DNA of 64,000 bases from Panulirus ornatus. Lineage: Eukaryota > Arthropoda > Malacostraca > Decapoda > Palinuridae. The position numbers and the translations under genes were made by a program. Positions 1-11,960 of this stretch are shown here, one piece after another (within the stretch, counting starts at the first letter, position 1; each line of letters starts with the position of its first letter). The stretch spans positions 21,685,017-21,749,016 of the forward strand of contig NC_092241.1 in NCBI RefSeq assembly GCF_036320965.1, written 5' to 3'. Under the pieces are notes generated by a model that had not been told where the DNA came from, made no database searches, and saw only the letters and a program-made list of their open reading frames with translations.

Positions 1-1719
1 TCCATTATTTACCCCAGACGTTTCACATGCACTGGTTCAATACACTGACAGCATGTCGACCCCCGTATACCACATCGTTCCAATTCCCTCTGTTCCTTTC
101 ACCCTCCTGCATGTTCAGGCCCCGATCACTCAAAATCTTTTTCATTCCATCTCTCCATCTCCAAATGGTGTCTCCCACTTCTTGTTCCCTCCACCTCTGA
201 CACAAATATATCATCTTTGTCAATCTTTCCCCACTCATTTTCTCCATGTGACCAAACCATTTCAAACCACCCCCTTCTGCTCTCTCAACCATACTCTTTT
301 TATTACCACACAACTCTCTTACCCTTACATTACTTACTCGATCAAACCAACTCACAACACATATTGTCCTCAAACATCTTATTTCCAGCACATCCACCCT
401 CCTGCGCGCAACTCTATCCATAGCCCACGCCTCGCAACCATACAACATTGTTGGAACCACTATTCCTTCAAACATACCCATTTTTGCTTTCCGAGATAAT
501 GTTCTCGACTTCCACACACTCTTCAAGCCTCCCAAAATTTTCGCCCCCTTCCCCACCCTATAATTCACTTCCGCTTCCATGGTTCCATCCGCTGCCAAAT
601 CCACCCACAGATATCTAAAACAATTCACTTCCTCCAGTTTTTCTCCATTGAAACCTACCTCCCAATTGACTTGACCCTCAACCCTACTGTACCTAATAAC
701 CTTACTCTTATTCACATTTACTCTCAACTTTCTTCTTTCACACACATTACCAAAGTCAGTCAGCAGCTTCTGCAGTTTCTCACATGAACCAGCAACCAGC
801 GCTGTATCATAAGCGAACAAAAAATGACTCACCTTCCAAGCTCTTTCATCCACAACAGACTGCATACTTGCCCCTTTTTCCAAAACTCTTGCATTCACCT
901 CCCTAACAACCCCATCCATAAACAAATTAAACAACCATGGAGACATCACACACCCCTGCCGCAAACATGCATTCACTGAGAACCAATCACTTTCCTCTCT
1001 TCCATCGCGTTCACATGCCTTACATCCTCGATAAAAACTTTTCACTGTTTCTAACAACTTGCCTCCCACACCATATATCAATACCTTCCACAGGGCATCT
1101 GTATCAACTCGATCATATTCCTTCTCCATATCCATAAATGCTACATGCAAATCCATTTGCTTTTCTAAATATTTCTGACATACATTCTTCAAAGCAAACA
1201 AATGATCCAAACATCCTCTACCATTTCTGAAACAACACTGCTTTTCCAGAATCTGATGCTCTGTACATGTCTTCATCCTCTCAATCAATACCCTGCCATA
1301 TAATTCCCAAGGGATGCTCAACAAACTTATACCTCTGTAATTTTAGCACTCACTTTTACCCTTTCCCTTTCTACAATGGCAATATGCAAGCATTGCGCCA
1401 ATCCTCAGGCACCTCACCATGAATCATACATACATTAAAAAACCTTACCAACCAGTCAACAATACAGTCACCCCCTTTTTTAATAAATTCCACAACAATA
1501 CCATCGAAACCCGCTGCCTTGCCGGCTTTAATCTTCAGCAAAGCTTTTGCTACTTCTTCTCTGTTTACCAAGTCATTTTCCTTAACCCTCTCACTTTGCA
1601 CACCACCTCTACCAAAACACCCTATATCTGCCACTCTATCATCAGACACATTCAACAAACATTCAAAATACTCACTCCACCTCCTTTTCACATAGCACTT
1701 CTTTTTATCACCTCACTAT
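1..1719 (-). mobile_element. RTE-like LINE fragment, 3' part (RT to C-terminus)
   Basis: This is a copy of the dominant LINE family on the minus strand. It runs from the start of the 3'UTR (left edge) back to the region just before the RT domain. The reading frame 1324-23 (433 codons) carries RT motif A (AFMDMEKEYDRVD), motif B ([18 protein letters not shown]), a motif C altered to FAYD, and the C-terminal LYGCEAWAM and KWFGHMEKMS stretches. A second frame, 1691-1371, holds the RT N-terminal part (KAAGFDGIVVEFIKKG). The two are separated by a frameshift near 1325-1370. The first catalytic Asp of FADD is Tyr, so the copy should be dead even without the frameshift. The 5' end stops at about 1719 against a second LINE copy in the opposite orientation. 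Confidence 0.9.
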
Positions 1720-1721
1720 TG

Positions 1722-4103
1722 GATGTTAATGTGCTGAGAGGTGCAACTGGAGGGATGTCTGATCATTATCTTGTGGAGGCTAAGGTGAAGATTTGTATGG
1801 GTTTTCAGAAAAGAAGAGTGAATGTTGGGGTGAAGAGGGTGGTGAGAGTAAGTGAGCTTGGGAAGGAGACCTGTGTGAGGAAGTACCAGGAGGACTGAGT
1901 ACAGAATGGAAAAAGGTGAGAACAATGGAAGTAAAGGGAGTGCGGGAGGAATGGGATGTATTTAAGGAATCAGTGATGGATTGCGCAAAAGATGCTTGTG
2001 GTATGAGAAGAGTGGGAGGTGGGTTGATTAGAAAGGGTAGTGAGTGGTGGGATGAAGAAGTAAGAGTATTAGTGAAAGAGAAGAGAGAGGCATTTGGACG
2101 ATTTTTGCAGGGAAAAAATGCAATTGAGTGGGAGATGTATAAAAGAAAGAGACAGGAGGTCAAGAGAAAGGTGCAAGAGGTGAAAAAAAGGGCAAATGAG
2201 AGTTGGGGTGAGAGAGTATCATTAAATTTTAGGGAGAATAAAAAGATGTTCTGGAAGGAGGTAAATAAAGTGCGTAAGACAAGGGAGCAAATGGGAACTT
2301 CAGTGAAGGGCGCAAATGGGGAGGTGATAACAAGTAGTGGTGATGTGAGAAGGAGATGGAGTGAGTATTTTGAAGGTTTGTTAAATGTGTTTGATGATAG
2401 AGTGGCAGATATAGGGTGTTTTGGTCGAGGTGGTGTGCAAAGTGAGAGGGTTAGGGTAAATGATTTGGTAAACAGAGAAGAGGTAGTGAAAGCTTTGCGG
2501 AAGATGAAAGCCTGCAAGGCAGCAGGTTTGGATGGTATTGCAGTGGAATTTATTAAAAAAGGGGGTGACTGTATTGTTGACTGGTTGGTAAGATTATTTA
2601 ATGTATGTATGACTCATGGTGAGGTGCCTGAGGATTGGCGGAATGCGTGCATAGTGCCATTGTACAAAGGCAAAGGGGATAAGAGTGAGTGCTCAAATTA
2701 CAGAGGTATAAGTTTGCTGAGTATTCTTGGTAAATTATATGGGAGGGTATTGATTGAGAGGGTGAAGGCATGTACAGAGCATCAGATTGGGGAAGAGCAG
2801 TGTTGTTTCAGAAGTGGTAGAGGATGTGTGGATCAGGGGTTTGCTTTGAAGAATGTGAGAAATACTTAGAAAAGCAAATGGATTTGTATGTAGCATTTAT
2901 GGATCTGGAGAAGGCATATGATAGAGTTGATAGAGATGCTCTGTGGAAGGTATTAAGAATATATGGTGTGGGAGGAAAGTTGTTAGAAGCAGTGAAAAGT
3001 TTTTATCGAGGATGTAAGGCATGTGTACGTGTAGGAAGAGAGGAAAGTGATTGGTTCTCAGTGAATGTAGGTTTGCGGCAGGGGTGTGTGATGTCTCCAT
3101 GGGTGTTTAATTTGTTTATGGATGGAGTTGTTAGGGAGGTGAATGCAAGAGTTTTGGAAAGAGGGGCAATTATGCAGTCTGTTGTGGATGAGAGAGCTTG
3201 GGAAGTGAGTCAGTTGTTCGCTGATGATACAGCGCTGGTGGCTGATTCATGTGAGAAACTGCAGAAGCTGGTGACTGAGTTTGGTAAAGTGTGTGAAAGA
3301 AGAAAGTTAAGAGTAAATGTGAATAAGAGCAAGGTTATTAGGTACAGCAGGATTGAGGGTCAAGTCAATTGGGAGGTAAGTTTGAATGGAGAGAAACTGG
3401 AGGAAGTAAAGTGTTTTAGATATCTGGGAGTGGATCTTGCAGCGGATGGAACCATGGAAGCGGAAGTGAATCATAGGGTGGGGGAGGGGGCGAAAATTCT
3501 GGGAGCCTTGAACAATGTTTGGAAGTCGAGAACATTATCTCGGAAAGCAAAAATAGGTATGTTTGAAGTAATAATGGTTCCAACAATGTTGTATGGTTGC
3601 GAGGCGTGGACTATGGACAGAGTTGTGCGCAGGAGAGTGGATGTGCTGGAAATGAGATGTTGGAGGACAATATGTGGTGTTACGTGGTTTTATCGAGTAA
3701 GTAATGTAAGGGTAAGAGAGATGTGTAGAAATAAAAAGAGTGTGGTTGAGAAAGCAGAAGAGGGTATTTTGAAATGGTTTGGTCACATGAGGAGAATGAG
3801 TGAGGAAGGATTGACCAAGAGGATATATGTGTCAGAGGTGGTGGGAACGAGGAGAAGTGGGAGACCAAATTGGAGGTGTAAAGATGGAGTGAAAAAGATT
3901 TTGAGTGATCGGGGCCTGAACATGCAGGGGGGTGAAAGGCGTGCAAGGAATAGAGTGAATTGGAACGATGTGGTATACCGGGGTCGACGTGCTGTCAATG
4001 GATTGAACCAGGGTATGTGAAGCGTCTGCGGTAAACCATGTAAAGTTGTGTAGGGCCTGGATGTGGAAAGGGAGCTGTGGTTTCGGTGCATTATTACATG
4101 ACA
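1722..4103 (+). mobile_element. RTE-like LINE fragment, endonuclease C-terminus to 3'UTR
   Basis: This plus-strand copy starts at the end of the endonuclease domain (GGMSDHYLVEAKVKI) and continues through the RT to the C-terminus, with the stop codon at 4018-4020 and a partial long-type 3'UTR. The reading frame is carried by 1916-2869 and 2824-4020. Compared with other copies it has a 2-nt deletion near 1893, a 4-nt deletion near 2857 (both frameshifts) and a 3-nt deletion before motif C, which leaves [13 protein letters not shown] in frame. The catalytic residues are kept but the ORF is broken. The 3'UTR stops abruptly at about 4103, where an inverted RT fragment of the same family begins. 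Confidence 0.9.
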
Positions 4104-4482
<379 letters not shown>

Positions 4483-4733
4483 TCTTAGTGGAGTCTCGGC
4501 CAATGGCTTTGGATGATGTCGAGAACAACAGACTGAAAGTAAAGTTCGTCATTGACCGTGATCCGAGGACAGCTGAAGGCATTCTGTACCAGGACACCTT
4601 CACACTGTAAACGTTTTGCAGATGTCAGGGTAACTGATGTTGCTGATGCTGTAAAAGACGTGGCCATGGTGAGCATGTGTACCAGTCAACTGTGCTGTGG
4701 TTCATTTGACCTCAAGTACATTGCAAGCATTGT

Positions 4734-5007
4734 ATAGTTCCCTGCTTTACTTATGGTATGGGATTGTTTCCGTTATTATGGTGTTGTGTACCTTCAAAAT
4801 GTTGCAAAAGAATGAAACCTCAAGCTATTGTATGGCCATCTTCCAGATTCATTCAAAAAGCGCATAGCTGAATTCTTCATGCAGGATGCAACTCCCCAAG
4901 ACACTGCCAAACTAGTCACTGATTGGTTTAAGGACTGTGCAGTGAAGTTTTCAGTGACTGGCCCAGGAAGTCACCAGATTTAGATCTAATAGAAAACTAA
5001 AGAGGAC
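4734..5007 (+). pseudogene. Tc1/mariner transposase C-terminal remnant
   Basis: Translation in shifting frames gives LLMVWDCFRYYGVV, then LLYGHLPDSFKKRIAEFF, MQDATPQDTAKLVTDWF and finally DWPRKSPDLDLIEN. These correspond to the Tc1-type MVWGCFS block, the block around the second catalytic Asp (usually QDNxxxH) and the SPDLNPIE block with the last acidic residue. A stop after VAKE and a 1-nt shift before DWPRKSPDL break the frame, so it is a dead DNA transposon. The 5' part of the transposase and both terminal inverted repeats are not visible. A short LINE-derived element begins right after LIEN, which suggests that element inserted into the transposon. About 250 bp upstream (4483-4733) could belong to the same element but is not recognisable. 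Confidence 0.7.
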
Positions 5008-5250
5008 ATCCCTGGGGATAGGGGAGAAAGAATACTTCCCACGTATTCCCTGCGTGTCGTAGAAGGCGACTAAAAGGGGAAGGAGCGGGGGCTGGAAATC
5101 CTCCCCTCTCACTTTTTTTTTTAATTTTCCAAAAGAGGGAACAGAGAAGGGGCCCAGGTGAGGATATTCCCTCAATGGCCCAGTCCTCTGTTCTCAACGC
5201 TACCTCGCTAATGCGGGAAATGGCGAATAGTATGAAAGAAAGAAAACAAT
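5008..5250 (+). mobile_element. Short non-autonomous LINE-derived element (SIDE), copy 1
   Basis: This 243-bp unit starts with atccctggggatagggg, exactly as the complete LINE at 61031 does. It follows the LINE 5'UTR and the first codons for about 175 bp, up to the segment equivalent to cgaaggctcag, and then switches to aacgctacctcgctaatgcg. That last part resembles the LINE 3' end (gcgctacctcgcaaacgcgg). It ends in an AG-rich stretch followed by a short (AT)n. It has no coding capacity. The structure (LINE head fused to LINE tail) is that of Bov-A relative to Bov-B in the RTE clade. Mobilisation by the LINE proteins is inferred. Confidence 0.8.
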
Positions 5251-5269
5251 ATATATATATATATATATT
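5250..5269. repeat. Short (AT)n
   Basis: About 20 bp of AT dinucleotide at the 3' end of the short LINE-derived element. Confidence 0.9.
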
Positions 5270-5555
5270 AGTGTGATGCCGTCATAATATGAACTTATGT
5301 GGAGTCATTCTTGTCCCAATTATTACAAGCCATCACTGTATTTCAGCATTTAAACGACCACTTTCATCTTTTCAGTCACATTTCACACGTGAAACTATTA
5401 CTGAACTATTTGGATTAAACTATTCGTTCAATCAGTTTACCACTTACATGAAGTACTGTTTGAAGCTTGAATTCCCGAATGCATTGATGTCCCTTTCATG
5501 GTAGTAATTCAACGATCACAGTTAACCGTAAGCTAACTTGTAATGCACTGCTGAT
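5270..5555. other. No recognisable feature
   Basis: The stretch has one small open frame (5289-5504, 71 codons) without a recognisable motif. I see no repeat or RNA gene. Confidence 0.5.
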
Positions 5556-5559
5556 ACAC

Positions 5560-5626
<67 letters not shown>

Positions 5627-5660
5627 CACACACACACACACTCACACACACACACACTAT
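5556..5660. repeat. (CA)n microsatellite
   Basis: About 100 bp of CA dinucleotide with a few single-base interruptions. Confidence 0.97.
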
Positions 5661-5689
5661 CCATCTATACATTTTCCATACTTGTTTAC

Positions 5690-6952
5690 CATTTCCCGAA
5701 TTAACGAGTTAGCGTCGGGAAAAGACGAAAATGGCCTTATTTGTTCATATCCACTCTTTTGCTGCCTTATATGATGCACCGAAACCAGAGCCCCCTTACA
5801 GACCTTTCTGCGGTTCTCCACGACTACTTCGCATCACCTGGTTCAGTCCATTGATAATACTTCTACCCCTGTATCCCATGTCCCTGAAATTCTCTGTATC
5901 CTAATTACGCTTTAATTCCATTTGTATGTTCAGGTCTCGACATCTCAAAGCATCTTTCATTCTATTTTTCCACCTCCTTTCTGGTTCCCTCTTTTCTTTG
6001 TTCCTTTGTTCCTTCCACTTGAGACGTGTATACTATCTTAATCATCCTCCCCTCAATCGTCCTCTCCATATGTCTAAACCATTTTGGCACACTCTTTTCA
6101 GCTTTCTCATAAATGCTCCTCATACTATCGCACCTTGCACTTCCTCTGTTATTATTCATTCGATCAGTCTTCTTCACAACAACAAAATTCACGCTGTTCC
6201 GTACTTTTTAATCCAAAGCCAACGCCATGCATATATATAACACCCTCGGGACAGCCAATGTTATCTAAACATTCTTCATTGCACCAAAGAACTACGCCAC
6301 TTACCAACCCTATGACGCATTTTAACTCTCAGGTTCATTTGCTGCCATTTCTAAGCCCAGATATCTAAAGCACTCCAATTCCTCCAAATTCTTTACATTT
6401 AAACTCTAACTACAACCTTACGGCCAAACTAAGAGCCTTACTTTTATTCACATATACTCAACTTTTCTCTTTACACACTCTCCAAAACTCAGAAACTGGT
6501 TTCTGCAGTTTCTCTTTCGAATCCGCTATGAACATTGTATCAACAAACAGCACAGTAAAATGACTCACCTCACAGGCAGCCCTACCCTCAACAGACCGCA
6601 GAAGTGCTCCTATTTCTAGAATCCTGCCATTCACCTATCTTACCATCCCATCTATGAACAAAATGAACAACCGGGGTGACATCAGACACCCACTGTCGCA
6701 GATCTGCCTTTGCCTTGACCCATTTACCTTTCCTTACCTTCCTCTATTTCTTCTCGCACAGACGCCATTCGCTATAAAAGCTCCTCTGTGCTCCTAGTGG
6801 CTTTCTTCCTAGACCATACATTCATAACATCTTCCACAGAGTTTCCCTATCAATCTTATCATATGCTTTTTCCAGGTCAATAAATGCCACATATAAATAC
6901 TTCTATTTCTCTAATCCTTTCTCACACACAGTCTTTAAATCTAACACATATA
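5690..6952 (-). mobile_element. Old, diverged copy of an RTE-like LINE
   Basis: The minus strand follows the dominant LINE from its 3'UTR to RT motif A but with much higher divergence. The frame 6192-5962 reads SIYEKAEKSVPKWFRHMER and IVYTSQVEGTKEQ, matching the C-terminal KWFGHMERMS and RIYVSEVEGTRR stretches. Around 6640-6700 the nucleotides match the motif B region, and around 6835-6900 they match motif A (FMDLEKAYDRVD equivalent). Near 5690-5830 the 3'UTR is recognisable (gatgcaccgaaaccagagc). The 5' part is missing. This looks like an older subfamily or a much older insertion than the other copies. Confidence 0.75.
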
Positions 6953-7312
6953 CATGGTCCCTGCTTGTTGTGACTATGTACATGGTTTTTCCTGATCTTA
7001 ACTGTCTGTAGATGGTCCCTGCCTGGCCTAACTGTATGTACATGGTCCTTTTTGGCCCTGGCTGCATGTGTATGGCCCCTGCTGGTCCTGACCGTACGAA
7101 TATGATCCCAATTTGTCCTGACCGTATGCGTATGGTCTCTGCTGCTCCTAATTCTATGCATATGGTCCCTGCTGGTCTAAGCTGTATGTGTATGGTGTCT
7201 GCTGCTCCTGACTCAATGTGCATGGTTCCTGCTGGTCTAAGCTGTATGTGTATGGTGTCTGCTGTTCTCGACTCTATGTGCATGGTTCCTGCTGCTCCTG
7301 GCTGGATGTACA
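6953..7312. repeat. 30-bp minisatellite, about 12 units
   Basis: Twelve degenerate 30-bp units, each starting near tggtccctgctggtc and ending near ctgtatgtgta. Neighbouring units differ at several positions, and one pair of variants alternates near 7150-7290. The unit is a multiple of three, so long open frames run through it on both strands (for example 7355-6903 minus, with a 10-residue period such as DTIHIQLRPA). I regard these as by-products of the repeat. An isolated similar unit lies at about 9613-9690. Confidence 0.9.
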
Positions 7313-7656
7313 GCCAGGCGCCTCCACTTCCAACAGGGAGAGTCAGCGTTGTCAATCTTCTCTTTCTGTGTGATGTGAACCCAGGGAGTATTGACTCGCT
7401 ATCTCGAAGCCTTCATTAGCGATCTGGGCTGGAGGAGCGGGAGACGACTTAGGCCGGCGTGTGAGAGGGTAACAAGGTAGAGAGGGAAGAGTGGTTAGAG
7501 AGGACTACACTGACAGTTGACACCTTCATACTACGCAGTATTTAATGGAGCAAATATAGATATTAGTAGGACCGACCAAAATGCTGAGAGTGATATGGAT
7601 CGCAAATTAAGACTTTAATCGAAACTTCTGCTAGAGGTCTGAATAATGCCATGATG

Positions 7657-7660
<4 letters not shown>
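7313..7660. other. No recognisable feature
   Basis: This sequence appears to be single-copy within the window. I see no gene or repeat. Confidence 0.5.

Positions 7661-7748
<88 letters not shown>
7661..7748. repeat. (TC)n microsatellite
   Basis: 88 bp of perfect TC dinucleotide. Confidence 0.99.
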
Positions 7749-7750
<2 letters not shown>

Positions 7751-9699
7751 TAATTAGCCCGCACGCATGCTCATAGGCCAAGTCTTTACCTCCATCCAGG
7801 GAAAGAAATGTCACCTTTGCACCAGCTGGTTTGTCGCAAGGAGTACCTCTTACGACCCATTTAGTAGTTAAGAATGCATTTGAATAGTTACTTAACCCTT
7901 TCATTCTTAATACAATTATTCGGGAAATTGTCAAATGCTTTTATGTTTAATGAATACGATCAAGGAATATCAATTTCCATCACATCAACTGTTATTTGTT
8001 ATGTTTCACGGTTTACAGTTTGGAACAAACATTTGGTATGTACCATAGGGTGGCGTTGTGCATAGTGAGATGTTGTGATGTCAGGAGAAGGGGTGGGGTC
8101 AACACCGCACAGGTGCAGCCATATGTCTGGCCTGGGTAAATCGATAATAAGTTACTGTATCCTGTCAGCTCTTCGTGAAGAATTATGACCTGTGGTCTTT
8201 GTTAGCTTTCGACAACACGTAAAGAAAGAAAACTTGCTGTTGTACGTTAAGACGCGTGGTTTGTACGAGTTTTTCTGGTGATTTTAAAGATATGCAGGTT
8301 ATGATATCATATATTAGTATCGGGTCAGGCAAACTTAATGAACTGGTAAAAGGGTATGAATATCAAAATGTTGGCTGGCCAGATAATGAACATTGTCATT
8401 TTTCCATTTATTGTTCATATTGTTAGTAGGTTCAGTGTATTGGTGTTGGGTGTAATAGAAAAGTTATTTCAAAGCTCATCTTCAAGGCGAAGCAATTGAA
8501 AGGTCCCTGTAATGTTACTGACTAATGACAAACTTGATATCTGTATGAATCACTCATGACGACTCTCAGCTGATGTGTGACCGATCCTGCTATGACGACC
8601 ACCACCACCACAGAGCATCTCTCCCACCACACTCCGCCACACTCCATGAAATAGCCGACATTGTCCTCATTGTTCCTGACGTCTTATATCATGCTCTGCT
8701 TCTTGCTTATTGAATCCCCATCACATGTTCAACATTACAGGAAACCAATGAAGTTTTCATCATGAACATGATATCCATGAGAAAAATATGACCACGTATG
8801 AACACTTATTCATACAGTAAGGTACAGTCAACTGGAGGATCTTTAACATAAAACTTCATAGTGTGGTGTTACATGAATTGTATATCAAATAACCATTCAT
8901 TTACATGTATGATTATTACTTGATACGCTTAATCTTCAACGGGACCAGCCTGCAGAGACAAACATGTTAAAACAAAGCATTCCGTCTATTGTATTTGAAC
9001 AATTAAGCCAGAGTGAAGAAAACTGGGATGGTGTGTAAGGTAGCGAATAGGAAGAAACCCGACCCATCATGCTTCATCTTCCTCCACCTTCAAGTTATGT
9101 TTTCTTTTCACCACCCTCACCTCTGAACCAACCCGACTCGTGGTGAATCCACCTTTGGTAGTTTAATCTTTACTAGTTGAAGGGTATTATCATTCATCAT
9201 TAGTTTAGTAAAAGCCACTTTCATTTATGAGTCTTTATTATTTCCTACTTAGGTCAAAGTAACACTGGTACCAGAAGAAAGTTATCAATGATGTTGGGTC
9301 AATGGCATGTTCTCACGGCCTGAGCTCAGAGAACGCCTCTGTTTACTCATGCTTGGCTTCGAACTCACGAGTTGATATTCGTATGTTCACATACTTCGGA
9401 GAGGAAGGAGTGACATCATATGTTGTCAGTTTATCAAGACCATAGTTAACACTGCATATGTTATGGAATGCTGCAAATACTAGTAACAACTTCGATATGT
9501 GAAGCAAAACTCCGGATAATGAAAGCTTGGAAGCAGCTTGAAATGAAAATTTGAAGTAGCGAGTCGATAATCCCAGGGTTCACAGCTCACACAAAAGGAG
9601 AGGACTGACTGTTGACTGTATACACACGGTGTCTGCTGCTCCCACCTATGGACGTGCTCCTAGCTGACCGTGATTTTGTACACAGTATCCTTAGTAGCT
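7749..9699. other. No recognisable feature (about 2 kb)
   Basis: This AT-rich sequence has only short open frames (at most 63 codons). It carries a small CCA-rich patch near 8598-8640 and one isolated unit resembling the 30-bp minisatellite near 9613-9690. It is probably intronic or intergenic host DNA, which is an inference. Confidence 0.5.
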
Positions 9700-10106
9700 C
9701 TGAGTCAAGAATGAAGTATTGGGTTATAGCGTGATGAGCTAGAAATCTTAGTACAGTAATTTTATGATGAATAATGACTAGTATGGGCAGTCATGTGATG
9801 ATCTCTGACCGGAATAGATAGTCATATGTTCATGAGTTGGGAATGAAATAGTGGGTCAAGTAATTGTGTTAAGACTGGGGAAGAGGTGTAATGTTATAAT
9901 GAAACAGGAGAGTAATACTTAATCATGTTACGATAAGTAAGAGAAATGGTGACTTGCTGGTAATTTTGTGATGACACTGGGCTGAAATAGTGGATCATGT
10001 TGAGTTAGGACTGGATAAAGTGGCTTATCATGTGATGAATTTGGAATGGCGTAATGAATCACTTTGATATGATTCTAGGTTTAGAATGCTGTAAGTTAGG
10101 GTAAAG
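9700..10106. repeat. Decayed tandem repeat of about 33-35 bp, left part
   Basis: Recurring phrases such as gtgatgaatttggaatgg, gaaatagtgggtcaag and gaaatagtggatcatgttg return at about 33-35 bp or multiples of it. The units are strongly diverged with many indels. The same pattern continues to the right of the LINE insertion at 10117-11224, so the array was interrupted by that insertion. Confidence 0.5.
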
Positions 10107-10116
10107 ATAGTAAGCT
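10107..10116. repeat. Left target-site duplication (10 bp)
   Basis: The sequence atagtaagct occurs here and again at 11225-11234, directly flanking the LINE insertion. Both copies are identical. Confidence 0.8.
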
Positions 10117-11224
10117 TTTTTATTTATTCATTTATTTTCCTTTGTCGCTGTCTCCCGCGTTAGCGATGTAGCGCAAGGAAACAGACGAAAGAATGACCCA
10201 ACCCACCCACATACACATGTATATACATACACGCCCACACACGCAAATATACATACCTATACATCTCAACGTATACATATGAATACACACACAGACATAT
10301 ACATAATTACACATGTACATAATTCATACTGTCTGCCTTTATTCATTCCCATCGCCACCCCGCCACCCCTCTCCCCCCGGTATGTGCGCGAGGCAGCGCT
10401 AGGAAAAGACAACAAAGGCCACATTCGTTCACACTCAGTCTCTAGCTGCCATGTATGATGTACCGAAACCACAGCTCCCTTTCCACATCCAGGCCCCACA
10501 GAACTTTTCCATGGTTTACCCCAGACGCTTCACATGCCCTGGTTCAATCCATTGACAGCACGTCGACCCCGTTCCAATTCACTCTATTCCTTGCACGCCT
10601 TTCATCCTCCTGCATGTTCAGTCCCCGATCACTCAAAATCTCTTTCACTCCATCTTTCCACCTCCAATTTGGTCTCCCACTTCTCTTCGTTCCCTCCACC
10701 TCTAACACATATATCCTCTTGGTCAATCTTTCCTCACTCATTCCTTATATGTGACCAAACCATTTCAAAACACCCTCTTGTGCTCTCTCAGTCACACTCT
10801 TTTTACTACCACACATCTCTCTTACCCTATTATCACTTACTCGATCAAACCACCTCACACAGCATATTGTCCTCAAACATCTCATTTCCTGCACATCCAC
10901 CCTCCTCCGCACAACTCTATCTATGGCCTATGCCTCGTAACCATATAACATTGTTGGAACCACTATTTCTTCAAACATACCTATTTTTGCTTTCCGAGAT
11001 AATGTTCTCGACCTCCACACATTCTTCAACGCTTCCAGAACTTTCGCTCCCTCCCCTACCCTATGATTCACTTCCACTTCCATGGTTCCATACGCTGCCA
11101 AATCCACTCCCATACATCTAAAAGACTTCACTTCCTCCAGTTTCTCTCTATTCAAGCTTACTACCCTATTGACTTATCTCACAACCCTTCTGTACCTAAT
11201 AACCTTGCTGTTATTCATATTTAC
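10117..11224 (-). mobile_element. 5'-truncated LINE insertion with target-site duplication
   Basis: This minus-strand copy of the dominant family starts at its tail (TAAA-rich, plus strand tttatttattcatttatttt). It contains the long form of the 3'UTR and continues into the C-terminal coding region. It is truncated at the RT motif D region (NKSK equivalent). Open pieces at 11155-10928 and 10741-10544 show the FRCMGVDLAAYGTMEVE and NWRWKDGVKEIL stretches. The 10-bp duplications at both ends show target-primed insertion with 5' truncation into the old ~34-bp tandem repeat. Here the tail is TAAA-type and is not followed by (AT)n. Confidence 0.92.
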
Positions 11225-11234
11225 ATAGTAAGCT
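11225..11234. repeat. Right target-site duplication (10 bp)
   Basis: Second copy of atagtaagct, at the truncated 5' end of the LINE insertion. Confidence 0.8.
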
Positions 11235-11960
11235 ATGTTATGATATACTGTTGACAGATGAGCGGTTCTTATCATGTATTAGTAATGATGGAATACTGAG
11301 AAGTAATGAGGGTGCTGGAGACTGCAGTGATGACTCATTTTGTGATAAGTTAGAGCTGGAATAGTGACCATGATGTTAAAACGAGTTCACTGTGGAACAG
11401 GAAATGTTGTTGTCATCATGGTTGAATGGAGTACTAAGTCATATCTTGATAAATTCGAACGGGAATAGAAGGTTATCTTGCGATGAATTTGTGATGGTGT
11501 TGGAGATCATGTTATAATGTGTCTGGAATGGATGAATGAGCCATAGAATACAAACACATAGTGTAATGAATTAGCACTGCAAATTGGACTACTGACTGAG
11601 TTGTTGGTTATGTTGTGATGGGCTTGGCTAGAAGTCGTGAGTTATATTTTGATGAATCTGGGCTGGAATAGTAGGTTATTTAGTGATAGATTATTGATAA
11701 AATGTAGTGTCATGGTATGAAGCATTAGAACATACTGTGGTAACTGAGTGATGGAATCGTACTTTACTTGGAAATTATTTTGAATTTGGAGTAAAAGGTT
11801 AAAAGTTTCTCAGCCAGGACACGAGTTCTGGGATGGGTGAGTTAAGACTGGAATCATGTAGCATCTTGTGATGAACCTGGATCTGAGAAGCGAGGCATAT
11901 TGTGATGAACTATAAGACTGTAATAGTGTAGGTCATGATGTGTTATGGTTGTTTAGTCAT
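11235..11960. repeat. Decayed tandem repeat of about 33-35 bp, right part
   Basis: This continues the array left of the LINE. Phrases such as gaatctgggctggaatagt, gcgatgaatttgtgatgg and gttatgttgtgatgg recur. The decay is heavy and the exact unit length is uncertain. Confidence 0.5.

Noticed and set aside
1600..1900. Head-to-head LINE pieces near 1720 as a twin-priming product
   Set aside because: Both pieces contain the RT and C-terminal region, so they overlap in element coordinates and must be separate insertions or a recombination.
6903..7355. 150-codon minus-strand frame with 10-residue repeats over the 30-bp minisatellite
   Set aside because: The plus strand is open over the same region too (7012-7419), which points to a unit length divisible by three and not to coding.
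10130..10230. The gcgttagcgatgtagcgcaa region in LINE tails as a tRNA-derived SINE head
   Set aside because: A weak resemblance to an A box is present but no B box follows at the right spacing, and the sequence is part of the LINE 3'UTR in every copy that is attached to coding sequence.
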